A stretch of 7,582 bases of DNA from Polaribacter sp. (GCA_003537695.1 DPRC01000139.1:1-7582); one strand, 5' to 3'. Shown: positions 1 through 5,977, numbered from the stretch's first letter. Program-made: numbers and translations. Notes: generated from the letters alone by a model not told the origin.

Positions 1-234
1 CTATATTTACTTTTACGATATCCAAAAGTGAAACGCCGTAAATCAAGGCTGTTCGTGGACATAAAGCTTGCACACCTAGTGTGCCGAGGCCAATCCTACT
101 ATAATTCGGATTATGCAGCTAAAGCGTAGTTATCTTCGCCGTTTAAAAAGTTGAAATTAGGTTTTACGAGTGTTATTTCATAACTCGATATGCTTACCAA
201 TCTACTGTCCTTGCTGTCAAAACCAGTCGTCCCC
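1..234 (-). ncRNA. ssrA: tmRNA (ssrA), 5' portion, 3' end outside window
   Basis: Transfer-messenger RNA rescues ribosomes stalled on broken mRNAs and adds a proteolysis tag, working with SmpB. Read on the minus strand, the RNA begins GGGGACGACTGGTTTTGACA at 234, the typical tmRNA 5' end whose G-run pairs with the acceptor strand. A hairpin follows (CGAG at 187-184 pairing with CTCG at 170-167), as expected for the first pseudoknot. Next comes the tag reading frame at 140-111, decoding to GEDNYALAA and stop (GGC resume codon at 140-138, TAA at 113-111). After the tag a perfect hairpin GCACAC/GTGTGC (84-70) fits a downstream pseudoknot stem. A complete tmRNA is usually about 350-400 nt, so the tRNA-like 3' half-acceptor and some pseudoknots lie left of position 1. 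The 81-residue open frame running through this region is an artefact of the tag frame. The exact 5' end is inferred from homology, not mapped. Confidence 0.93.
111..140 (-). other. tmRNA tag-peptide reading frame (GEDNYALAA, stop)
   Basis: Nine codons GGC GAA GAT AAC TAC GCT TTA GCT GCA followed by TAA encode the tag added to stalled proteins after the tmRNA-borne alanine. The YALAA end is the conserved degron recognised by ClpXP and related proteases. The N-terminal GE is the Bacteroidota style, as opposed to ANDE in enterobacteria. The resume codon GGC is assigned by analogy with related tmRNAs. Confidence 0.88.
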
Positions 235-277
235 AAAATGTCAATGAAATATTTCGAGTATTTTGAAATATGGACTG

Positions 278-285
278 CAAAAGTA
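278..285 (-). promoter_or_regulatory. Probable ssrA promoter, -7 element TACTTTTG
   Basis: The minus strand reads TACTTTTG, an exact match to the Bacteroidota -7 consensus TAnnTTTG, about 44 bases upstream of the inferred mature tmRNA 5' end. This would give a precursor with a roughly 40-nt leader, which fits RNase P trimming of pre-tmRNA. I see no clear TTG -33 element at the usual spacing, so the call rests on the -7 box and its position. Confidence 0.5.
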
Positions 286-297
286 TAAAAAATACAG

Positions 298-328
298 TTG
301 GTTATCCGTATTAATTCCAATATCTTCG
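298..328 (+). promoter_or_regulatory. Possible promoter of the LKR-like gene
   Basis: A TTG at 298-300 is followed after 20 bases by TATCTTCG at 321-328, one mismatch from TAnnTTTG. Transcription would start near 333-335, leaving a leader of about 50 nt before the ATG at 387. It lies back to back with the ssrA promoter. The match is imperfect and the region is AT-rich, so chance is possible. Confidence 0.3.
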
Positions 329-386
329 AACAAATATTTGTACCCCTATCCCACATTAATTTTAGGAACCTATAACCGCAAAGATC

Positions 387-1592
387 ATGAAGTTTGGAAT
401 TATAAAAGAACGTAAAACCCCCCCAGATAGAAGAGTCGTTTTTTCCCCTGGTAAATTAAAAGAATTCAAAAACAAATTTGATACTGCAACACTGCTTGTA
501 GAAAGTTCAGACATTCGCGTATTTTCGGACCAGCAATATAAAGAAGCTGGTTTTGAAGTAACTAAAGACATGGCGACTTGCGATGTTTTATTTGGTGTGA
601 AAGAAGTACCAATAGCGGCACTGATTCCTAATAAAAAATATTTTTTCTTTAGTCACACGGTTAAAAAACAACCCTATAACCGTGCATTGATGCGCGCAAT
701 TCTTGACAAAAATATTGAATTGTATGACCACGAAACCATTACCAAAGAAAACGGCAATCGTTTGATAGGTTTTGGACGCTATGCAGGTATTGTAGGTGCA
801 TACAATGGTTTTAGAGCTATCGGACTTAAAAACACCACTTTTACCTTGCCCAAAGCCGAGACTCTGGCGGGACAGCAAGAGTTAATTAAAGCTTTAAAGG
901 CAATAGACCTTCCGAACTATAAAATTTTATTAACGGGAAACGGAAAAGTAGCCTATGGAGCAAAGGAGATGCTAGATGCCCTGCATATCAAACAAGTGTC
1001 GGTGCAAGACTATCTCCAGCATTCCTTTGAAGAGCCCGTATATTGTTTGGTAGATGTTTTAGATTACAACAAGCATATAGAAGATAAGAACACGACAAAT
1101 AAGCATTTCTATTCGAATCCGGAAGCCTATACTTCTGACTTTTTTCGCTTTGCAAAGGTAACAGATTTCTTTATTGCGGGTCATTTTTATGGAAATGGAG
1201 CACCTTATCTTTTTACACGAGAAGATGCGAAATCAGAACATTTTAAAATAAAATTTGTAGCGGACATCTCTTGTGACGTAGATGGGCCAGTGGCCTCTAC
1301 ATTGCGAGCCTCAACAATTGCAGATCCAATTTATGGGTATGATCCAAATTCAGAATCTGAAGTAGCTTATAAAGATGAAAATGCCATTGTAGTAATGGCC
1401 GTAGACAATCTGCCTTGCGAGCTGCCAATGGATGCAAGCGAAGGGTTTGGAGCTTTGTTTTTGGAAAATGTAATCCCTGCTTTTTTCAATAATGACAAAG
1501 ATGGCGTTTTGCAACGCGCAAGAATGACAGCAAACGGAAAACTAACGCCGCGTTTTGCGTATTTACAAGCATATATTGATGGTACAGAATAA
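387..1592 (+). CDS. Stand-alone lysine-ketoglutarate reductase-like protein (saccharopine dehydrogenase, L-lysine-forming; AlaDh/PNT-N family)
   Basis: This 401-residue protein most resembles the LKR half of animal/plant LKR/SDH (AASS), which condenses lysine and 2-oxoglutarate to saccharopine with NADPH, and more distantly yeast Lys1. Motifs seen in order: RR at 15-16 in the N-terminal AlaDh/PNT-like fold; GVKEVP (70-75) and FFSHTVKKQ (87-95), whose K72 and H90 align with the catalytic Lys and His of yeast Lys1; GFGRYAGIVGAYNGFR (128-143); a Rossmann nucleotide loop GNGKVAYGA (184-192); VADISCDVDG (291-300); and DNLPCELPMDASEGFG (340-355). The tail TANGKLTPRFAYLQ (381-394) also parallels the AASS LKR domain. 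There is no SDH domain after it. The ATG at 387 is the first in frame, with an A-rich sequence upstream and no Shine-Dalgarno, as usual in this phylum. Alternatives are Lys1-type NAD chemistry or another imino-acid dehydrogenase. The family is clear; the exact substrate is inference. Cytoplasmic. Confidence 0.8.
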   Translation: MKFGIIKERKTPPDRRVVFSPGKLKEFKNKFDTATLLVESSDIRVFSDQQYKEAGFEVTKDMATCDVLFGVKEVPIAALIPNKKYFFFSHTVKKQPYNRALMRAILDKNIELYDHETITKENGNRLIGFGRYAGIVGAYNGFRAIGLKNTTFTLPKAETLAGQQELIKALKAIDLPNYKILLTGNGKVAYGAKEMLDALHIKQVSVQDYLQHSFEEPVYCLVDVLDYNKHIEDKNTTNKHFYSNPEAYTSDFFRFAKVTDFFIAGHFYGNGAPYLFTREDAKSEHFKIKFVADISCDVDGPVASTLRASTIADPIYGYDPNSESEVAYKDENAIVVMAVDNLPCELPMDASEGFGALFLENVIPAFFNNDKDGVLQRARMTANGKLTPRFAYLQAYIDGTE

Positions 1593-1814
1593 ATGACAGA
1601 CGACAGACAATTTTTAATAGACCTGGCGAAAATGCAGATGCCTTTTGGGAAGTATAAAGGAACTTTTTTAATCGATTTGCCCGAGCATTATATTGTTTGG
1701 TATCGGACAAAGGGTTTTCCTGCAGGGAAATTAGGAAAGCAAATGGGACTGGTCTATGAGTTGCAATTAAATGGCCTTGAGGAAATGGTCAGAGAAATTA
1801 GAAGAAAGTTTTAA
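1593..1814 (+). CDS. DUF3820-family small protein, translationally coupled to the upstream LKR-like gene
   Basis: A 73-residue soluble protein with no signal peptide or membrane segment. The core MPFGKYKGTFLIDLPEHYI (residues 16-34), then WYRTKGFPAGKLGKQMGL and LNGLEEMVR, matches my knowledge of the DUF3820 family, described as 'putative quorum-sensing-regulated virulence factor' although no biochemical function is established that I know of. The ATG follows the TAA of the upstream gene with no spacer (TAAATG at 1590-1595), so translation is probably coupled by ribosome reinitiation, and the two genes should share a transcript. Length is normal for the family. I would not transfer a virulence role to this organism; a link to the LKR-like enzyme rests only on the adjacency. 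Confidence 0.78.
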   Translation: MTDDRQFLIDLAKMQMPFGKYKGTFLIDLPEHYIVWYRTKGFPAGKLGKQMGLVYELQLNGLEEMVREIRRKF

Positions 1815-1815
1815 T

Positions 1816-1844
1816 TCCTATTTCCTATGAAAAGGACTTTTTTT
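1816..1844 (+). terminator. Weak candidate terminator after the LKR-like/DUF3820 unit
   Basis: TCCT-a-TTT at 1816-1823 can pair with AAAAGGA at 1830-1836 (seven pairs with one bulged A, loop CCTATG). A run of seven T lies at 1838-1844. The stem is AT-rich and modest. Its place between two convergent genes is what one expects of a terminator. Confidence 0.35.
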
Positions 1845-1856
1845 GTCATTTAGAGA

Positions 1857-2429
1857 TCATCTAACAACAACACCATAAGTTACATGGGCTATGGCTAAAA
1901 TAGTAAATGTAGTATTCCAATAGCTAGGAATTATAAAACACAAAATCCCTAACAGCAGCGATAAAATACTTAAAAAAAGTATGTTTTTACGTTCCTTATT
2001 TCTAGTAAAAAATAAGAAAAAGGCGTATATTATTAAGAAAGCAGGCATTAGCAAATCTATAAAACCATACTTCATGAGATTCGTTAATAGCAGAAATACA
2101 AAAACCAGCGCGATTATAAACTTCAAAGAGAAGCGCATTGTTTTTGAATTCCAAAAACGCTGCTGAAAGCTTCTTGCCGTCCTTAATCCACTAAAAAATA
2201 AAGAGAATGAAGAAAGCGAGACAAAAGTAATTGCCAAGGATATAAAAACAATCTCTATAATTTCCGGTGATAAAAACCCTAAGGGATGCCCGTCAATTAA
2301 AAAACTTTCTAAGATGTACTTATATAGATACCCGAGTGCAAAGAAATATCCTCCAATAAGAATACTTGTAAATCCTTGTAAAGTAAAATTAACTTCAAAA
2401 TTGTCATGCAAAACTGTTTTTCTTACCAT
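1857..2429 (-). CDS. Unrecognised six-helix integral membrane protein
   Basis: I do not recognise this family. From the ATG at 2429-2427 it is 190 residues beginning MVRKTVLHDNFEVN. It has about six hydrophobic segments at roughly residues 17-36, 57-80, 101-117, 122-141, 150-167 and 172-189. Basic stretches follow some of them (LRTARSFQQRFWNSK around 82-96, TRNKERK around 142-148), which would tend to be cytoplasmic. There is no cleavable signal peptide, no conserved catalytic motif, and the protein ends right after the last helix. A TTG ten codons upstream keeps the frame open, but it sits only a few bases upstream of a -7-like box (2449-2456), so I chose the ATG. The gene ends convergently, 42 bases from the DUF3820 gene. 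It follows kdsA on the same strand but is separated from it by a strong terminator, so it is probably its own unit. Confidence 0.75.
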   Translation of the reverse strand: MVRKTVLHDNFEVNFTLQGFTSILIGGYFFALGYLYKYILESFLIDGHPLGFLSPEIIEIVFISLAITFVSLSSFSLFFSGLRTARSFQQRFWNSKTMRFSLKFIIALVFVFLLLTNLMKYGFIDLLMPAFLIIYAFFLFFTRNKERKNILFLSILSLLLGILCFIIPSYWNTTFTILAIAHVTYGVVVR

Positions 2430-2448
2430 AAATAGGGAATCTATATTG

Positions 2449-2456
2449 TAAAGATA
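2449..2456 (-). promoter_or_regulatory. Possible -7 element for the membrane-protein gene
   Basis: The minus strand reads TATCTTTA, one base off TAnnTTTG, 20 bases upstream of the chosen ATG. A near copy, TATCTTTTACAAT, lies at 2493-2481 and the local sequence reads TATCTTTACAAT at 2456-2445, so either could be the box. No good TTG -33 element is visible. Confidence 0.35.
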
Positions 2457-2459
2457 CAA

Positions 2460-2556
2460 AATGAGAAGTGCTTTTGTGAAATTGTAAAAGATAAAAATTT
2501 CGAAAGTAGTGCGCTAAGTTTGCGGCACTTCGTTCTTTTATTTGAATTTATAAAAA
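2460..2556. other. Intergenic leader region between kdsA terminator and membrane-protein gene
   Basis: No gene is seen. It contains an imperfect inverted repeat, AGTGCGC at 2508-2514 against GCGGCACT at 2522-2529 (one bulged base), and one copy (2481-2493) of the near-repeated TATCTTT(T)ACAAT motif, whose second copy lies just left of this stretch at 2445-2456. These may be promoter or operator elements for the membrane-protein gene, but nothing in the sequence proves it. Confidence 0.3.
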
Positions 2557-2598
2557 AAAATGAGCGCCTTTGATATTTATTTCGAAGGCGCTCATTTT
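2557..2598 (-). terminator. Strong intrinsic terminator of kdsA
   Basis: A perfect 14-bp inverted repeat: AAAATGAGCGCCTT at 2557-2570 and its complement at 2585-2598, with a 14-base loop. The plus strand carries nine A at 2552-2560, so the minus-strand transcript has a GC-rich stem followed by nine U, starting about 20 bases after the kdsA stop. It ends kdsA transcription and separates it from the next minus-strand gene. Read on the plus strand the T tail is only four bases, so it is chiefly a minus-strand terminator. Confidence 0.9.
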
Positions 2599-2615
2599 CA
2601 ATAGGGTACTTATTT

Positions 2616-3434
2616 TTAAAAATTATTAATAGTCTTTCTAATTGCTACTAAATTGGTTAAAAGTGCTTCGAGATTGTCTAAATGCAACATGTTTGCACCG
2701 TCACTTTTTGCATTTGAAGGGTCAAAATGAGTTTCAATAAACAAACCATCTACATTATTTACGATTCCTGCTCTCGCAATCGTTTCGATCATTTCTGGTC
2801 TTCCACCGGTAACTCCGGCAGTTTGATTTGGTTGTTGTAAAGAATGAGTGACATCTAAAATAGTAGGTGCAAATGCCCGCATTTCTGGAATCCCTCTAAA
2901 GTCAACGATCATATCTTGGTATCCAAACATCGTGCCTCTATCGGTAATCCATGCTTTTTGAGACCCTGCATCTTTTACTTTTTGTACGGCATGTTTCATT
3001 GCATCAGGACTCATAAATTGCCCTTTTTTCAAGTTGACAACTTTTCCTGTCTTAGCGGCGGCAACTACCAAATCTGTCTGGCGCACTAAGAAGGCTGGGA
3101 TTTGTAATACATCTACATATTCTGCTGCCTTCATAGCATCCGAAACTTCGTGAATGTCCGTAACCGTAGGTACATTAAAAGTTTCTGAAACTTTGCGTAA
3201 AATTTTCAATGCTTTTTCGTCTCCAATTCCAGTAAAACTATCTATTCTACTTCTGTTCGCTTTTTTAAAACTCCCTTTAAAAATATATGGTATTTTTAAT
3301 TTGTCTGTAATGCCAACTACTTTCTCAGCAATTCTCATTGCCATTTCTTCACTTTCAATAGCACAAGGCCCGGCTAAAAGAAAAAAGTTATTCTCGTTGG
3401 TGTGTTTTATATTTGGAATTTCAGATAAAATCAT
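2616..3434 (-). CDS. kdsA: 3-deoxy-D-manno-octulosonate 8-phosphate synthase (KDO8P synthase), metal-dependent type
   Basis: KdsA condenses phosphoenolpyruvate with arabinose 5-phosphate to Kdo-8-phosphate, the precursor of the Kdo sugars in LPS; it is a cytoplasmic TIM-barrel enzyme. From the ATG at 3434-3432 it has 272 residues, against 284 in E. coli. Motifs seen: LLAGPCAIES (19-28), FKGSFKKANRSR (52-63), TDIHE (92-96), QIPAFLVRQTDL (111-122), KKGQFMSP (136-143), DVTHSLQ (194-200), GLFIETH (230-236), SDGANML (244-250). C24, H197, E234 and D245 match the metal ligands of the Aquifex enzyme. The E. coli metal-independent form has Asn in place of the Cys, so this is the metal-dependent class. 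A TTG six codons upstream is in frame but forms the end of the promoter -7 box, so it cannot be the start. It is a monocistronic unit with its own promoter and terminator. Confidence 0.95.
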   Translation of the reverse strand: MILSEIPNIKHTNENNFFLLAGPCAIESEEMAMRIAEKVVGITDKLKIPYIFKGSFKKANRSRIDSFTGIGDEKALKILRKVSETFNVPTVTDIHEVSDAMKAAEYVDVLQIPAFLVRQTDLVVAAAKTGKVVNLKKGQFMSPDAMKHAVQKVKDAGSQKAWITDRGTMFGYQDMIVDFRGIPEMRAFAPTILDVTHSLQQPNQTAGVTGGRPEMIETIARAGIVNNVDGLFIETHFDPSNAKSDGANMLHLDNLEALLTNLVAIRKTINNF

Positions 3435-3449
3435 TTGTAAAATTTTATG

Positions 3450-3481
3450 CAAAAATACGAAATAAAATTAGCTATATTCAA
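3450..3481 (-). promoter_or_regulatory. kdsA promoter (TTG, 21-base spacer, TATTTTTG)
   Basis: On the minus strand TTG at 3481-3479 is followed after 21 bases by TATTTTTG at 3457-3450. This is an exact match to the Bacteroidota promoter pattern with -33 TTG and -7 TAnnTTTG. Initiation would fall near 3445, leaving a leader of about 10 nt before the ATG at 3434. It fills most of the 68-bp gap to the divergent peptidase gene. Confidence 0.7.
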
Positions 3482-3502
3482 GCTTTTAAAAATCGAAAAA
3501 TA

Positions 3503-4510
3503 ATGAAAAAAATAGTTTCCATTTTAGTAGCATTCACAGCAATATTTTCTTGTACAGGTCAGAAACAAATACCGCGTGTAAATTTAGAAACTAAAAAAAC
3601 ACAAACACTAGAAAGTACTTTTTTTATTGACTCTACAACCGTTAGAAGGCATCTCTATACATTGGCTTCTGATGAGATGGAAGGCAGGAAGTCTGGCACG
3701 GAGGGGATCGAAAAGGCAGCTAAATACATAGAAAGTGAATTTAAAAGAATTGGTTTAACCACTTTTGAAGGACTGGAAACGTACCGACAAACCTTTAGTT
3801 TTAAACCAAGAGGAGGTCAAAAAGAAATTACCAGTGCAAATATTTTAGGAGTGTTAGAAGGGAAAAGTAAAAAAGAGGAATATGTAATTATTTCCGCCCA
3901 TTATGATCATTTAGGGATGGAGAAGGAAGGGGTTGGAGATCGCATTTATAATGGTGCAAATGACGATGCTTCTGGGGTTGCAGGGGTACTGGCATTGGCA
4001 TCGTATTTTATGAAAGTTGGGAATGAAAGAACCATTGTTTTTGCAGCTTTTACGGCTGAAGAAATGGGTTTAATTGGTTCTTCATATTTTGGAAAAGGAA
4101 TCGAAGCTTCAAAATTTGTTGCAGGGATTAATTTAGAAATGATCGGGAAAACACCTGGTTTTGGGGCAAATACGGCATGGTTAACAGGTTTTGAACGCTC
4201 TGATTTTGGAAGGATTATTCAGAAAAACTTAAAAGGAACAGGATATCAGTTATTTCCAGATCCCTATAAAAAATTCAATTTATTTTTCAGATCCGACAAT
4301 GCGTCATTGGCAAGATTGGGAGTTCCCTCGCACACTTTTTCCACAACACCAATTGATGTAGATCTCGATTACCACCAAGTGTCGGATGCCCCAGAAACCT
4401 TAAATATGACGGTGATTACGCAAACAATACAAGCGGTTGCAATTGGTACAGAAAGTATTATCAATGGAAAAGATACACCGACAAGAGTGGTGTTGAAGAG
4501 CACTGAATAG
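3503..4510 (+). CDS. Exported lipoprotein, M28-family zinc aminopeptidase
   Basis: A metallopeptidase predicted to act in the cell envelope, probably removing N-terminal residues from peptides. From the ATG at 3503 it has 335 residues. MKKIVSILVAFTAIFSC is a lipoprotein signal with the lipidated Cys at 17. The N-terminal SDEMEGRKSGTEG (56-68) is usual in bacterial M28 proteins. Zinc-site motifs follow: SAHYDHLG (131-138), YNGANDDASGVAG (149-161), TAEEMGLIGS (184-193, general base/ligand E186-E187), INLEMIG (209-215) and YHQVSD (290-295, H291). At the fourth motif the usual ligand Asp is replaced by Glu212, a variant I believe also occurs in other Bacteroidota members. No PA domain is inserted. 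An in-frame ATG 30 codons upstream (3413) was rejected because it precedes the signal peptide and lies inside the kdsA coding region. Substrate unknown. Confidence 0.88.
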   Translation: MKKIVSILVAFTAIFSCTGQKQIPRVNLETKKTQTLESTFFIDSTTVRRHLYTLASDEMEGRKSGTEGIEKAAKYIESEFKRIGLTTFEGLETYRQTFSFKPRGGQKEITSANILGVLEGKSKKEEYVIISAHYDHLGMEKEGVGDRIYNGANDDASGVAGVLALASYFMKVGNERTIVFAAFTAEEMGLIGSSYFGKGIEASKFVAGINLEMIGKTPGFGANTAWLTGFERSDFGRIIQKNLKGTGYQLFPDPYKKFNLFFRSDNASLARLGVPSHTFSTTPIDVDLDYHQVSDAPETLNMTVITQTIQAVAIGTESIINGKDTPTRVVLKSTE

Positions 4511-4513
4511 TGC

Positions 4514-4547
4514 AGCAGCCAAATGGTGCTTTTGATTCCTTTTTTTT
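4514..4547 (+). terminator. Candidate terminator after the M28 peptidase gene
   Basis: AGCA-g-CC at 4514-4520 pairs with GGTGCT at 4525-4530 around an AAAT loop (six pairs, one bulged G). A T-rich tract including eight consecutive T follows at 4540-4547. It starts three bases after the peptidase stop codon. The stem is short, so moderate confidence only. Confidence 0.4.
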
Positions 4548-4596
4548 AATAGTGCATCTTAGGTGCATAGATTCTTTATTTTGAGCAAAGCTTTTG

Positions 4597-4604
4597 TATT
4601 TTTG
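4597..4604 (+). promoter_or_regulatory. Probable mpl promoter, -7 element TATTTTTG
   Basis: TATTTTTG matches TAnnTTTG exactly and lies 20 bases before the mpl ATG, giving a leader of roughly 10-15 nt. The same octamer serves as the kdsA -7 box. The only nearby TTG (4581-4583) is 13 bases upstream, shorter than the usual spacing, so the -33 element is uncertain. Confidence 0.55.
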
Positions 4605-4624
4605 CGTCTCTAAAATTTTGTCAC

Positions 4625-5977
4625 ATGAACATTCATTTTATTGCCATCGGTGGAAGTGCGATGCACAACCTTGCAATTGCATTACATCAAAAGGGATATC
4701 AAATCGCGGGAAGTGATGATGCCATTCACAATCCTTCCAAAGCAAGATTGGAAAAGTACGGATTGTTACCTGCTGAATTTGGTTGGTTTCCTGAGAAAAT
4801 AACATCTAATTTAGATGTAATAATTTTGGGAATGCATGCAAAAAAAGACAATATAGAGTTGTTGAAAGCCCAGGCCTTAGGGCTTAAAATCTATTCATAT
4901 CCTGAGTTTTTATATGAGCAGTCAAAAGATAAGACGCGTGTGGTAATTGGCGGTTCTCATGGTAAAACAACCATAACTTCAATGATTTTGCACGTTTTAA
5001 GCTATCATGACAAAGAAGTGGATTATATGGTAGGTGCTCAATTGGAGGGTTTTGAAACCATGGTGCATTTGACAAAAGAAAATGATTTTATTGTGTTAGA
5101 AGGTGATGAGTATCTAAGTTCTCCAATAGATAGGAGACCGAAGTTTCATTTATACAAACCGAATATCGCACTATTAAGCGGCATCGCTTGGGATCATATC
5201 AATGTGTTTCCAACTTTTGAAAACTATATAGATCAATTTAGAATTTTTACAGATTCTATGATTCCAGGTGGAAGTATGGTGTATAATGAGGGAGATGCTA
5301 TTGTAAAAGAAGTTGTCGAATCTTCGGCAAATCAGATTAAAAAGTATCCGTACCAAATTCCAAGTCATTTTATAGAAAACGGAATCACTTATTTAGAAAC
5401 GAAAGAAGGAGACTTGCCTTTAGAAATTTTTGGAAATCACAATCTAGAAAATTTGGCAGGGGCAAAATGGATTTGTCAACATATGGGCGTAGATGAGGAT
5501 GATTTTTATGAGGCGATTGCAAACTTTAAGGGAGCGAGCAAGCGTATGGAAAAGATTACAGAAAATAATACGACCGTAATTTTTAAGGATTTTGCACACA
5601 GTCCAAGTAAAGTCTTGGCAACCACAGACGCTGTTAAAAAACAATATACAGGGAGAACGGTTATGGCATGTTTAGAGTTGCATACCTATTCTAGTTTAAA
5701 TGCAGCATTTTTAGCGGAGTACAAGGGTGCATTAAACGCTGCAGACATCGCAGTGGTTTTTTATGCACCGGAGGCAGTAAAATTAAAGCAATTAGAAGCA
5801 GTAACAGCTGTCCAAATTGCAGCAGCATTTGAACGAGAGGATTTAATCATTTACACAAATCCACAAGAATTTCAGGACTTTTTATTCCGTCAGAATTTAG
5901 AGAATACTGCCCTTGTATTGATGAGTTCCGGCGATTACGGCGGATTGGATTTTGAAGCGCTAAAAACCATGCTTTAG
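4625..5977 (+). CDS. mpl: Mur ligase of the Mpl type (UDP-N-acetylmuramate:L-Ala-gamma-D-Glu-meso-DAP ligase; 'peptidoglycan synthetase')
   Basis: Mpl attaches the recycled tripeptide L-Ala-gamma-D-Glu-meso-DAP to UDP-MurNAc using ATP, feeding cell-wall fragments back into peptidoglycan synthesis in the cytoplasm. The protein has 450 residues, close to E. coli Mpl (457). Three Mur ligase domains can be traced: an N-terminal UDP-binding Rossmann domain with IGGSAMHNLA (8-17); a central ATPase domain with P-loop GGSHGKTT (109-116), LEGDEY (158-163), WDHINVFP (189-196) and GNHNLEN (270-276); and a C-terminal domain with KGASKRME (302-309), DFAHSPSKV (322-330) and ELHTYSSLN (351-359). MurC is the near alternative; the AMH in the first loop and DFAHSP point to the Mpl/Bacteroidota 'peptidoglycan synthetase' group rather than MurC, whose usual counterparts are GxGM and DYGHHP. 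The ATG at 4625 is preceded by AT-rich sequence, no Shine-Dalgarno, and its own -7 box. Confidence 0.85.
   Translation: MNIHFIAIGGSAMHNLAIALHQKGYQIAGSDDAIHNPSKARLEKYGLLPAEFGWFPEKITSNLDVIILGMHAKKDNIELLKAQALGLKIYSYPEFLYEQSKDKTRVVIGGSHGKTTITSMILHVLSYHDKEVDYMVGAQLEGFETMVHLTKENDFIVLEGDEYLSSPIDRRPKFHLYKPNIALLSGIAWDHINVFPTFENYIDQFRIFTDSMIPGGSMVYNEGDAIVKEVVESSANQIKKYPYQIPSHFIENGITYLETKEGDLPLEIFGNHNLENLAGAKWICQHMGVDEDDFYEAIANFKGASKRMEKITENNTTVIFKDFAHSPSKVLATTDAVKKQYTGRTVMACLELHTYSSLNAAFLAEYKGALNAADIAVVFYAPEAVKLKQLEAVTAVQIAAAFEREDLIIYTNPQEFQDFLFRQNLENTALVLMSSGDYGGLDFEALKTML

Noticed and set aside
111..356. 81-residue minus-strand open frame
   Set aside because: It runs through the tmRNA 5' domain and ends exactly at the tag stop codon; the GEDNYALAA ending is the tmRNA tag, not the end of a protein gene.
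387..1592. Annotation as alanine dehydrogenase or transhydrogenase
   Set aside because: The N-terminal domain family is shared, but the SHTxK, GFGRYAG and DNLPCELPMDAS motifs match LKR/Lys1 proteins much better.
3413..3502. N-terminal extension of the M28 peptidase from the ATG at 3413
   Set aside because: It would put 30 non-signal residues ahead of a textbook lipoprotein signal peptide and would overlap the start of kdsA and its promoter.
4625..5977. Annotation as MurC
   Set aside because: Length and general motifs would allow it, but the first loop (GGSAMH) and the DFAHSP and ELHTYSS motifs fit the Mpl/peptidoglycan synthetase group better.
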